DNA of 52,486 nt from Chitinophagales bacterium (GTDB taxonomy: Bacteria > Bacteroidota > Bacteroidia > Chitinophagales > Saprospiraceae), in contig JAAFIM010000022.1 of assembly GCA_013297745.1 (NCBI GenBank), positions 1 through 52,486 of the forward strand, written 5' to 3'. The translations under genes were made by a program, and so were the position numbers. The first letter of the stretch is position 1; every line of letters starts with the position of its first letter. The notes under the pieces were generated by a model. It worked only from the letters and a program-made list of their open reading frames with translations. It was not told the DNA's origin and did no database searches. Positions 15,568 through 23,561 of this stretch are shown piece by piece.

Positions 15568-16848
15568 ATGGATTTTATCTCCGAATTGCGCTGGCGGGGC
15601 TTATTGCAGCAGCACACAGAGGGCTTGGACGAGTTGCTAAAAAAAGGCTTAACTCGCGGTTATATTGGTTTTGACCCTACTGCGCCCTCTTTGGGCATAG
15701 GCAATTATGTGCAAGTGATGACTTTAAAACGTTTCCAACAGGCTGGGCATCAACCGATTGTGTTGATGGGGGGCGCAACTGGCCGCATCGGCGACCCTTC
15801 AGGCAAAGATGCAGAGCGTAGTTTGTTGGATTTGAACACTATAGAGCAGAATATAGCCCGCCAAAAAGAGCAAATTGCTAAGTTTTTGAACTTTGATACC
15901 AAAAGCGAAAATTGCGCCCTTTTGGTCAATAATTGGGATTTTTACAAGAATATGAACGCTATGGATTTTCTCCGCGATGTGGGCAAATACATTACCGTTA
16001 ATTATATGTTGGGCAAAGAATCGGTTAAAAACCGCATAGAGAGCGAATCGGGGATTTCTTTCACCGAATTTTCTTACCAGTTGATACAAGGTTACGATTT
16101 TGAGCGGCTTTGTTTTGATATGAATTGTCCCTTGCAAATGGGCGGCAGCGACCAATGGGGAAATATCACCACAGGGATGGAATTTATCCGCAAAAAAGGG
16201 GGAAAAGGACACGGACTTTCTACCCAATTGCTAACTAAAAAAGACGGGAAAAAATTCGGCAAGTCTGAAGCGGGCAATTTATTTTTGGATAGAAATTTGA
16301 CCTCGCCCTACACGTTTTACCAATACTGGCTGGGCAACCAAATTGACGACGAGGATTTGCCCAAACTATTCCGCGTATTGTCTATGCGCAGCCAAGCTGA
16401 GATTGAACAGTTGGAAACTGAATTTAAAGATAATCCAATCCGCCGCCGCGAGCTGTTGGCTGAAGAGTTGATGCTTACGATACACGACGAAAACGCGCTT
16501 AATCAGGCTAAAGCCGCTACTCAAGTGGTGCATAATCCCAAATTAAGCCGCGAATTTTTATCCAATTTGGACGCAGAAACTTGGCAAATGGTGGGTACAG
16601 AAGTGGGCAGTTTTACTATAGATAGAAACGAGCTGCAAGAGTTGGATTTTATCAAATTGCTAACGGAAAAAACCCAATTATTCCCCTCTAACGGCGAAGC
16701 GCGCAAAGCTGTACAAAATAACGCTATAGCCTTAAATTGCGAAAAAGTAGCCAATGCAGCCCAAAAGTTAGCTCCAGAACAAGCCGTGAATGGTTTTATG
16801 CTGTTGCAAACGGGTAGAAAGAGCAAATATGTGCTGAAAATAGATTAA
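15568..16848 (+). CDS. tyrS: Tyrosyl-tRNA synthetase
   Basis: Charges tRNA-Tyr with tyrosine. At 426 residues it has normal length. The class I catalytic core shows GFDPTAPSLGIGN, the position of the HIGH motif, here GIGN: both histidines are replaced. The other signatures are standard: GGATGRIGDPSGK, SYQLIQGYDF, MGGSDQWGNI and KFGKSEAG (the KMSKS equivalent). The C-terminal 70 residues form an S4 RNA-binding domain. I believe variants ending in IGN occur in a group of Bacteroidota TyrRS, so this is probably a clade trait rather than damage. A terminator follows. Confidence 0.97.
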   Translation: MDFISELRWRGLLQQHTEGLDELLKKGLTRGYIGFDPTAPSLGIGNYVQVMTLKRFQQAGHQPIVLMGGATGRIGDPSGKDAERSLLDLNTIEQNIARQKEQIAKFLNFDTKSENCALLVNNWDFYKNMNAMDFLRDVGKYITVNYMLGKESVKNRIESESGISFTEFSYQLIQGYDFERLCFDMNCPLQMGGSDQWGNITTGMEFIRKKGGKGHGLSTQLLTKKDGKKFGKSEAGNLFLDRNLTSPYTFYQYWLGNQIDDEDLPKLFRVLSMRSQAEIEQLETEFKDNPIRRRELLAEELMLTIHDENALNQAKAATQVVHNPKLSREFLSNLDAETWQMVGTEVGSFTIDRNELQELDFIKLLTEKTQLFPSNGEARKAVQNNAIALNCEKVANAAQKLAPEQAVNGFMLLQTGRKSKYVLKID

Positions 16849-16859
16849 GAACTTTATCT

Positions 16860-16894
16860 AAAGCAACAAGCGGTAAAAAACTTGTTGCTTTTTT
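16860..16894 (+). terminator. Intrinsic terminator after tyrS
   Basis: Perfect 10-bp stem aagcaacaag / cttgttgctt with a 10-nt loop and a T run. Confidence 0.9.
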
Positions 16895-16916
16895 CTTTTT
16901 TGTGAAGAAAAAATAC

Positions 16917-16924
16917 TACCTTTG
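16917..16924 (+). promoter_or_regulatory. Bacteroidota -7 promoter box
   Basis: TACCTTTG matches TAnnTTTG and is followed by cgcc, 57 bp before the TPR-bamD-rpoZ unit. A TTTG at 16899-16902 is closer (14 bp) than the usual 19. Confidence 0.6.
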
Positions 16925-16981
16925 CGCCTGTTTTCGCCCTTTTTTATAAAAATATACCAATTTTAACCCCTTTTTTATACT

Positions 16982-17308
16982 ATGCCCCGTTTGGAAACGT
17001 TACAAAATATGCTCCAACAGTCGCCCAACGACCCTTTTTTGCTTTTTGCTATGGCCAAAGAGTACGAAAAAATAGCAGACGAAAAACAAGCGTTGGCTTA
17101 TTATCAACAACTTACGCAATCTAATCCCGATTATGTGGGCGTGTATTATCATTTGGGCAAACTGTACGAGCGGGCGCAAAATTATCCCGTGGCTTTTGCA
17201 ACTTATAAAAAAGGTATGCAGGTAGCTCAAGCGGCAAAAGACCAACACGCTTACAACGAGTTGGCAGCAGCTAAGTTGAATTTGGGCGACGACGACGATT
17301 TTTTATAG
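16982..17308 (+). CDS. Small tetratricopeptide-repeat protein
   Basis: A 108-residue cytoplasmic protein of about two TPR units: DPFLLFAMAKEYEKIADEKQ then YVGVYYHLGKLYERAQNYP. It ends in an acidic run (GDDDDFL). TPR motifs form helical pairs that bind other proteins; no partner is evident. It comes 78 bp before bamD and probably shares its promoter, but a functional link to outer-membrane assembly is only suggested by position. Confidence 0.8.
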   Translation: MPRLETLQNMLQQSPNDPFLLFAMAKEYEKIADEKQALAYYQQLTQSNPDYVGVYYHLGKLYERAQNYPVAFATYKKGMQVAQAAKDQHAYNELAAAKLNLGDDDDFL

Positions 17309-17386
17309 TTTATAAACCAACCTTTTGGGTAAAAATGGCGTTTTTGCACATTATTATCAATTTTTTTTCACAAAAAAAGCTATTTT

Positions 17387-18247
17387 ATGCTTAAATATAT
17401 TTGCTTCTGCATTTTTATGCTTAGCTTTGTGCCCTTTTCCACCGCACAGAAAGTTAATAAAGACAGCACCAAGACCCCAACTGCCAAACCCAAGCGCGAA
17501 AATTTTGAAAAATTGCGCATTAATCCCGACAAAGCCTACAGACTTAAGCGCGCTTATGAGTTTTACGAAGCTAAAGATTATCTCAAAGCACAGTATTTGA
17601 TGGAGGATTTAATCCCTCAATATCGCGGCACGCCCGAAGCAGAGAAGATATTTTTTAAATACGCTTACACATATTATCAGTTGGGGGATTTTAGTTTGGC
17701 TCAATATTATTTCAAACAATTTCACAGCACATTTCCCAACTCTGCTTCTGCTGAAGAAGCCTTGTATGTTAGCGCAGAAGCCAGCTATCAACTCTCGCCC
17801 TCGTTCAGATTGACCCAAGAGGACACAGAAAAAGCTATAGAAGGGTTTCAGATGTTTGTCAATAGTTATCCCAATAGCGATAAAGTGCAAAACTGCAACG
17901 AAAAAATTGATAAATTGCGCAAAAAGGGCGAAATCAAAGAAATAGAAAGCGCCAAAGGCTATTTGCAACGCCGTCAATATCAAGGGGCTATACACACATT
18001 ACAGAATATACTTATCAATTATCCTGATATAGATGATGTGGAAAATGTGCGGTTTATGTTGGTGAAAGCTATGTTCAAATTTGCTGAAAAATCAATAGAA
18101 GACCGCCAACCAGACCGCTATAGAGATGCTTTAAGCCAATATGATATTTTTAAACGCAAATATCCCCAATCCAAATTTTTGTTGGAAGCGGATAAAATGA
18201 AGCAGAAAGCGGAAAAGTTTTTTGTTAAAAATAACCTAAAAAGGTAA
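17387..18247 (+). CDS. bamD: Outer-membrane protein assembly factor BamD
   Basis: A 286-residue TPR-type protein matching the Bacteroidota BamD family: RAYEFYEAKDYLKAQYLMED, FFKYAYTYYQLGDFSLAQYY, FPNSASAEEALY, and FQMFVNSYPNSDK. BamD supports BamA in folding outer-membrane barrels. Family members are normally lipoproteins; here the N-terminus (FMLSFVPFSTAQ) looks like an ordinary signal peptide and no cysteine lies at the cleavage site, so anchoring is unclear. The start at 17387 is the only reasonable one. It is followed after 45 bp by rpoZ, the usual order in the phylum. Confidence 0.9.
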   Translation: MLKYICFCIFMLSFVPFSTAQKVNKDSTKTPTAKPKRENFEKLRINPDKAYRLKRAYEFYEAKDYLKAQYLMEDLIPQYRGTPEAEKIFFKYAYTYYQLGDFSLAQYYFKQFHSTFPNSASAEEALYVSAEASYQLSPSFRLTQEDTEKAIEGFQMFVNSYPNSDKVQNCNEKIDKLRKKGEIKEIESAKGYLQRRQYQGAIHTLQNILINYPDIDDVENVRFMLVKAMFKFAEKSIEDRQPDRYRDALSQYDIFKRKYPQSKFLLEADKMKQKAEKFFVKNNLKR

Positions 18248-18292
18248 TAAATTCTTAGTTTTAATCCCAGCACAAACTTTAATCTAATAATA

Positions 18293-18637
18293 ATGAGCGA
18301 AATTAAGCAAAAATTGCAAGGTATGAACCCTTTTATAGTGGCTCGTAATCTTGATGAAATGGCTGCGCGTGCTAACGGCAACATTTATGAAGCGTTGAAT
18401 GTCATCGCTAAACGCTCCAAACAGGTAAGCATTGACCTAAAAAGAGAATTGCACGCCAAATTGGAAGAATTTTCCAACGGGCCTGATTCTTTGGAAGAAG
18501 TTCACGAGAACAAAGAGCAGATAGAAATTTCCAAATTCTATGAAAGATTGCCCAACGCGGTGATTATTTCCATACACGAATTTTTGGATAATAAAATCCA
18601 TTATCGCTACAAAGAGGACGAAATAAGCCCTGAATAG
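18293..18637 (+). CDS. rpoZ: RNA polymerase omega subunit, Bacteroidota type
   Basis: A 114-residue protein with the Bacteroidota form of omega: ARANGNIYEALNVIAKRSKQ in the N-terminal half and ENKEQIEISKFYERLP in the second half. Omega binds the beta' subunit and helps RNA polymerase assemble. Position right after bamD (45 bp) and before a strong terminator agrees with the usual gene order in this phylum. Confidence 0.88.
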   Translation: MSEIKQKLQGMNPFIVARNLDEMAARANGNIYEALNVIAKRSKQVSIDLKRELHAKLEEFSNGPDSLEEVHENKEQIEISKFYERLPNAVIISIHEFLDNKIHYRYKEDEISPE

Positions 18638-18640
18638 CAC

Positions 18641-18678
18641 AAAAGTCTGGTCGGCAATCGCTAACCAGACTTTTTTTT
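18641..18678 (+). terminator. Intrinsic terminator after rpoZ
   Basis: Perfect 10-bp stem aaagtctggt / accagacttt, followed by eight T. Confidence 0.92.
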
Positions 18679-18694
18679 ATCAAAAAAATATAAT

Positions 18695-19022
18695 ACAGAA
18701 TTTAAAAAGTAAGTGTGTAATAGTAGTGTAAATTATTTAAAATATTGGAGTTACAAGAGTGTAGATTTTTACAATAGCACGGGGTTTTACACCCCGTGCG
18801 GTAGATAAAATAAACCTTATTAGTGTTGGGTTTTACACCCAACACACCCAACACACACTAAAAAGATACATATTTTATAAAATTTTATTCTTGCGTTGGG
18901 TGTAAAACCCAACGCTAATAAGATTTTTTTACCGCGTGGGGTATAAAACCCCACGCTCTCGCTTATTTTTATTTTTATAGTGCGTAATTGCTCTTACTGC
19001 ATACTTACTTTTTAAATTCTGT
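18695..19022. mobile_element. MITE-like element, family A, complete copy
   Basis: A 328-bp element bounded by inverted repeats acagaatttaaaaagtaagt... and its complement (about 23 of 24 bp matching). ATAAT stands directly outside both ends (18690-18694 and 19023-19027), a possible 5-bp target duplication. No coding capacity. The left end goes on as gtgtaatagtagtgtaa, shared with 2614. The interior is taken up by the hairpin element at 18748-18960, so the element looks like a shell with inserted contents. Confidence 0.75.
18748..18960. repeat. Dyad of GGGGT-TTTAC-ACCCC hairpins (family B), copy 1
   Basis: Begins with gttacaagagtgtagatttt, as at 32958, and contains four perfect 23-nt hairpins at 18777-18799, 18823-18845, 18893-18915 and 18934-18956. 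The arms differ (gcacggggt, gtgttgggt, gcgttgggt, gcgtggggt) yet each pairs with its own complement. The two inner hairpins, with flanking cttattag, are inverted copies of each other, so the whole is a large dyad. It sits inside the family A element. Confidence 0.85.
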
Positions 19023-19137
19023 ATAATTTTTTTCCCCCTTGGTTGTAACTTTATCCAAAAATGCGCTTATATCAGTGTCAGACAAATCTACAAAAACGTT
19101 TTTGCACCCCATCATTTTGTAATCTAACAACTTTATA

Positions 19138-20274
19138 ATGTTTATGTTAAAATCAATTTTATTAGCAGTTTCTTTCTCGCTGGCTGTATTTTCTCAAGCG
19201 CAAAAAGCTTCTACCAAACCCGCAACCAAAACGGTTGTTACCGCTGATGGTTTGATAAAAAATCCCGATATTTTATGGGTAGCCGAGAGCGAAGAGGTCG
19301 TTTTATTGGATATACTCAACGCCGAAAACGCCGAAAATGCCGAATGGCTCAAAAATATGGGTATTCCCCTGCGCCGGGTGTTGTGCGCACCGATTAAAAA
19401 CCAGCACGATAGAAAAAATCCAAACACTAACCCGTACCCGCAGGATTTTACCCTTAGTACGCGCACGCTAATTTCAAAAAAAATCAATCAAATCCAAGTT
19501 TATTCTGACCCAGCTTGTACCCAATTGGTGAAAGACCCCTACACCAAATACATATACAGTGTTGATACGATAAAAACTATAGACCCAGCTACCCAAAAAG
19601 AGCGGGTTAATTTTAGCGTGGTGGTGAATGAACTAGACCCAGCCCTAATCAAAAGTTATAAAATTCGCCAACTGTTTTATTTTGATAAAAAAGCCAACAC
19701 TTTTGGCAGTTTGCCCCTTGCTTTTGCGCCGATAGTGGATAGTTTGGGAGACGACGGGGTTACTCTTATAGATAGAAAACCTCTATTTTGGGTGAAAATT
19801 GAACACAGCCAACAACTGTTGGACTTGAACAATGATAATATCCAATGGGCGCGCAAAATTGTAAGACAGTTTGATTTTGCTGATATGAAGCCGATAAAAT
19901 CGGATAAAAGTATAGAAGATTGTATCGCTTTGCATCTGGAAACGCTCCGCAAAAATGCCAAAACCGAAGATATTCGCAACACAATGGGGCTTTTGGAAAA
20001 ATTGGATGAAAAAACTATATCCACGATGGGCGCAACAATTGATAGCATAATTACCTTTGACCCCAAGACATTCCAAGAGGTGGTACAAGTGGTTAAAAGT
20101 TCAGCAGACGGCAAAACGATTAAATCTATCCGCTGGTCTCAAGAATGGTATTGGGACGAAAAAACGAATAAAATGACCGTTTATAACGCCTTTTTCGCGC
20201 CTATAATTAATCGCTACGATATCCAAGGCAAGTTTTTGAACGCTGGTCCTATGTATTTCAAACAATCTAAATAG
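19138..20274 (+). CDS. gldN: GldN/PorN-like T9SS component
   Basis: A 378-residue secreted protein with a signal peptide (MLKSILLAVSFSLAVFSQAQ). It resembles GldN in two places: YKIRQLFYFDKKANTFGSLP with KPLFWVKI downstream, and a second similar unit IRWSQEWYWDEKTNKMTVYN at the end. GldN/PorN is a periplasmic ring component of the type IX secretion machine, usually encoded in a gldKLMN operon. Here it is alone, its stop 7 bp from a convergent gene, so it may be a paralogue rather than the core subunit. Two T9SS cargo proteases lie elsewhere in the window. Confidence 0.65.
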   Translation: MFMLKSILLAVSFSLAVFSQAQKASTKPATKTVVTADGLIKNPDILWVAESEEVVLLDILNAENAENAEWLKNMGIPLRRVLCAPIKNQHDRKNPNTNPYPQDFTLSTRTLISKKINQIQVYSDPACTQLVKDPYTKYIYSVDTIKTIDPATQKERVNFSVVVNELDPALIKSYKIRQLFYFDKKANTFGSLPLAFAPIVDSLGDDGVTLIDRKPLFWVKIEHSQQLLDLNNDNIQWARKIVRQFDFADMKPIKSDKSIEDCIALHLETLRKNAKTEDIRNTMGLLEKLDEKTISTMGATIDSIITFDPKTFQEVVQVVKSSADGKTIKSIRWSQEWYWDEKTNKMTVYNAFFAPIINRYDIQGKFLNAGPMYFKQSK

Positions 20275-20281
20275 TTGATAA

Positions 20282-21661
20282 TCAACCGTTTAAATTGTTT
20301 AATTCCATCCTGATTTTCCAGTTGGGCGGATAATAATTGTTGAAACGGTCGCCTATATTTTTGACAAAACCCAAAGCTAAATTTTCGTAAGTTAGCAAAA
20401 GCCAGCCTTTGGGCGCGTTTTGGGGCAGTGCAAAATTATCCAACCGCAAAAAATGTAAAGCATTTTCCAGCGACAATTCAACCCTTTCAAACGCATTTTC
20501 GGCTAAATTGGTTAATAAAGCCAGATTATGTGCGGGGCGAAGTTCTGTTTTTACCAATTCTCCCACAGTTGCGCCCGCGTGCAGCACGTTGCAGTTTTGG
20601 TATAAATAAGCGATTTTGTCTATTGCAAAACTGGGGAAAATGCGCAGATTATTTTGATGATTTATCCAACTTATATCTTTTGTTTGGATTAAATGGCTAA
20701 AAGGTTGATATTGTTTGGTAGAAAGCAACTGCAAGTTTTTTGCGGTTGCTTTTTTATTTGTGCCAATTTCGCCCTCTTTTTTGATAGCTGCAAAGATTGA
20801 AAATCCCTCTGATTGGGTTTGGTGGGGGAAAAATTTATAAATTTGGCTTTTGCCCTGTTCGCTAATTTCTACCCCCCAATTTTTATCCGTATTGGTTAGG
20901 TTGAAAACTTCAAAATCTTGATTATCAAATAAATACGCGGCGATTTCCTCATTTTCTGCGCGGTTGTAGGTGCAAGTGCTGTAAATTAGCAACCCGTTGG
21001 GCGCAAGCATTTGAGCGGCTGCATCGATGATTTTTTTCTGCCGCGCAGCGCAATTTTCTACCGCTTGAGGCGACCATTCTTTCACACTTTCAGGGTCTTT
21101 TCTGAACATTCCCTCACCCGAACAGGGCGCATCAATTAGCAGCAAATCCGCCCAACCCGCTAACTTTTCGCTCAATTTATCTGGGTTTTCGTTGAGTACG
21201 ACGTGGTTTAAATTCCCCCATTTTTGCACATTTTCTACCAAGATAAAAGCCCTGTTTTTAACAATTTCGTTGCTGATAATCAAACTGTTAGCGGATAATA
21301 AGCTGCTGATATGGGTAGATTTCCCCCCTGGCGCAGCGCACAAATCTATAGCGGTTTTAATCTCTCCGCGTTCGCGCTGGTATTGGGTTATAAACTGTTC
21401 TATAAACATAGAAGCGGCTTCTTGCACATAAAATCCCCCCGCGTGAAAGAGCGGATTTAGGGTAAAAATTGGTCTTTGGGTTAGATAAAAACCCATTTTT
21501 GACCAAGCTACGGGGCTATAATCGGGATAATTTACATTTGTTAATTTGTTGATATTCAGTCTTATAGAAGTGGGTGCTGGCGTTTGCAAAGCGGCAAAAA
21601 AATGATTGTGCGAAAGGGGCAAAATCGTTTGCAGTTGTTGGATAAAAGCGGGAGGGAGCAT
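20282..21661 (-). CDS. RsmF/NOL1-NOP2-sun family rRNA cytosine-C5 methyltransferase
   Basis: A 459-residue SAM-dependent enzyme. The SAM site shows IDLCAAPGGKSTH; the two catalytic cysteines stand in DAPCSGEGMFRKDP and STCTYNRAENEEIA. These are the standard motifs of RNA m5C methyltransferases. The N-terminal part (about 1-75) is the family's helper domain, and the C-terminal 150 residues match the extra RNA-binding part found in RsmF-like enzymes that modify 16S rRNA. Exact target base unproven. Single gene, convergent with gldN. Confidence 0.93.
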   Translation of the reverse strand: MLPPAFIQQLQTILPLSHNHFFAALQTPAPTSIRLNINKLTNVNYPDYSPVAWSKMGFYLTQRPIFTLNPLFHAGGFYVQEAASMFIEQFITQYQRERGEIKTAIDLCAAPGGKSTHISSLLSANSLIISNEIVKNRAFILVENVQKWGNLNHVVLNENPDKLSEKLAGWADLLLIDAPCSGEGMFRKDPESVKEWSPQAVENCAARQKKIIDAAAQMLAPNGLLIYSTCTYNRAENEEIAAYLFDNQDFEVFNLTNTDKNWGVEISEQGKSQIYKFFPHQTQSEGFSIFAAIKKEGEIGTNKKATAKNLQLLSTKQYQPFSHLIQTKDISWINHQNNLRIFPSFAIDKIAYLYQNCNVLHAGATVGELVKTELRPAHNLALLTNLAENAFERVELSLENALHFLRLDNFALPQNAPKGWLLLTYENLALGFVKNIGDRFNNYYPPNWKIRMELNNLNG

Positions 21662-21698
21662 ATTGTATATTAACCTAAAATTTTAGTTGTATAAAAGC

Positions 21699-21731
21699 GA
21701 AAAAGGAAACCCAATGCTGAGTTTCCTTGTT
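21699..21731 (-). terminator. Terminator after the ECF sigma factor gene
   Basis: On the minus strand, aaggaaac / gtttcctt pair around a 10-nt loop, followed by tttt. Confidence 0.75.
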
Positions 21732-21746
21732 TAAAAATCTATATTG

Positions 21747-22400
21747 TTAAGCCCAATCGTCTTTGTTTTTCATAATTTCTAGCAGCAATTCCTTAGCTCT
21801 AAAAATCTGCGCTTTGACCGTACCGAGGGGAATAGCCAGCTCGGAGGCGATTTCTTCGTAACTTTTTTCCTCAAAGAAGCGCATTTCTACCGTTTTTTTG
21901 TACTTATCGCGCAATTTACCAATTACTAATTTCAAATTATCGCGTTTTTCGCTGCGTATCAGTCGCTCTTCAGGGCTGGCGGTTTTGCCACTTACCAAAT
22001 CCACAAATTCGGCTTCTTGACCTGAAGGAAGTTTGTTGTTAAGGGAAAGTATGGTCAAATTCTTTTTGCGCATAAAATCTATCCCGTTGTTGGTGGCGAT
22101 GCGAAATAGCCAAGTGCTGAACGCGTAAGCAGAGTTGTAAGTGTGCAATTTGTTAAAAACTTTGCCGAACGCCTCCATCACCAAATCTTCTGCATCTTCT
22201 TTATTTCTAACCAATCTAAACATAGTTTGAAACAGCATATCTCGGTATTTTTCCAACAAGCGGGCATAGGCGTTTTGGTCGTTATGGTCTAAAGCTAATT
22301 TTATCAACTCAAAATCTTCTTGGGCTTTAACCGATAATTTTTTGTTTATTTCCACTGTATTTTTTTTTGGTTGTTTGTAAATGTGGCTGCAAAAATACAA
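21747..22400 (-). CDS. ECF RNA polymerase sigma factor
   Basis: A sigma-70 family protein with region 2 (YRDMLFQTMFRLVRNKEDAE, then FSTWLFRIATNNGIDFMRKK) and region 4 (YKKTVEMRFFEEKSYEEIAS, then GTVKAQIFRAKELL). It has no long extracytoplasmic part. The start is uncertain: ATG at 22400 gives 217 residues but overlaps the glycosyltransferase by 55 bp; GTG at 22355 gives 202 residues with a 10-bp overlap and fits family length better. No anti-sigma factor gene is next to it. The overlap suggests coupling to the upstream glycosyltransferase. Confidence 0.92.
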   Translation of the reverse strand: MYFCSHIYKQPKKNTVEINKKLSVKAQEDFELIKLALDHNDQNAYARLLEKYRDMLFQTMFRLVRNKEDAEDLVMEAFGKVFNKLHTYNSAYAFSTWLFRIATNNGIDFMRKKNLTILSLNNKLPSGQEAEFVDLVSGKTASPEERLIRSEKRDNLKLVIGKLRDKYKKTVEMRFFEEKSYEEIASELAIPLGTVKAQIFRAKELLLEIMKNKDDWA

Positions 22401-23494
22401 TAATATATTGGAACTACCAAATCAAAAAAGGGCAGGAGGTATAATTTTTTTTTGTAATCAAAAATAAACCCACAAATATAAGCCATTATACCCCAAATGA
22501 GTATGTTTCTAATCGCCCAAAAGGTTAAAATTAGCGGATTTATCCCGTAAAAAACTATCCATAATAAGCAGCCAATATGCGCCCAAAAATGACTTTGCGC
22601 GATTACAAAAAGGTAGATTTTTACCCTTGTTGGGTAGAAATTGCCCGCTGCAAAATGCCGTTTTTTCTGCATATATAAGCCCTTCCAATTCCCCGCAGGT
22701 TGGGATTTGCAGAAGCTGTTTTTATCCAAACAAACTTGAGTATTTGTGCTATTGCTGGCTTCGTTGATGAATAAATCGTCGTCGCCAGAGGTAATTTTAT
22801 GATTTTTAAAGTTGTTTTTTTCCAAAAAAAGGCTTTTTTTGTACAATAAATTCCTCCCCACGCCCATATACGCTTTCCCCCAATGGGCAAAACTGATATA
22901 TTGCAAACCCGTGAGGGCGGTTTCATACCCAATCCAAGCGGATAAGAGGGTGTTTTTTTCCCGATAAGGGCTAAACCCTAACACAATTTCAGTTTGGGGA
23001 TTTTCCATAGCTTTTCCTACCATTAATCCCAACCAGTTGAAGCTATTGGGGCAACAATCCGCATCGGTTAATAAAATCCACTCGCCCTTGGCTGCGTTTA
23101 TTCCCGCTTGTAGCGCAACTTTTTTACCCGCTTTTTCTTTATTTTTTAACCCAATAACGCGCAATTTTTGTGGATATTGGCGTTCAAAATGGGCTAAAAT
23201 TTCTAAGCTATTATCAAAAGAATCGTCATCAACCACTATAATTTCCCATTCGCCTTTGTACTGTTGGTATAATAAATTGGGCAAATGATTTTTTAAATTA
23301 TCTGCTTCATTTCTAGCGCAAATCACCAAACTTACTGAAGGCAATTTTTGTTTCCCATTTTCAGCAATTTTCGGCTGTTTTTTAGTATTTTGAGCTTGTT
23401 TTTTTGCCTTGTGTAGGGATAGACCAGCGAGTATATAGAAAAAAAACTGTATAAAAAGGGTTGAAATATACCCAATTAGAAAATAAATTTCCAT
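22346..23494 (-). CDS. Membrane-bound family 2 glycosyltransferase
   Basis: A 382-residue protein with one N-terminal membrane helix (residues 1-25), a cytoplasmic GT-A domain and two or three membrane helices near the C-terminus. Motifs include SLVICARNEADNLKNH, the nucleotide-sugar site VVDDDSFDNS and DADCCPNS. It would transfer a sugar from an NDP-sugar to a lipid or envelope polymer; donor and acceptor are unknown. It overlaps the sigma factor gene downstream. Confidence 0.9.
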   Translation of the reverse strand: MEIYFLIGYISTLFIQFFFYILAGLSLHKAKKQAQNTKKQPKIAENGKQKLPSVSLVICARNEADNLKNHLPNLLYQQYKGEWEIIVVDDDSFDNSLEILAHFERQYPQKLRVIGLKNKEKAGKKVALQAGINAAKGEWILLTDADCCPNSFNWLGLMVGKAMENPQTEIVLGFSPYREKNTLLSAWIGYETALTGLQYISFAHWGKAYMGVGRNLLYKKSLFLEKNNFKNHKITSGDDDLFINEASNSTNTQVCLDKNSFCKSQPAGNWKGLYMQKKRHFAAGNFYPTRVKIYLFVIAQSHFWAHIGCLLWIVFYGINPLILTFWAIRNILIWGIMAYICGFIFDYKKKLYLLPFFDLVVPIYYCIFAATFTNNQKKIQWK

Positions 23495-23511
23495 AAATTG
23501 ATAAAAAAGTG

Positions 23512-23519
23512 TATTTTTG
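23512..23519 (+). promoter_or_regulatory. Bacteroidota -7 promoter box before tgt
   Basis: TATTTTTG fits TAnnTTTG, 43 bp upstream of the tgt start. A TTTC lies about 20 bp further upstream as a weak -33 element. Confidence 0.5.
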
Positions 23520-23561
23520 CCCCAAAATTAGCCTTTAAAACTGAATTGCGAACTTTTTTTG

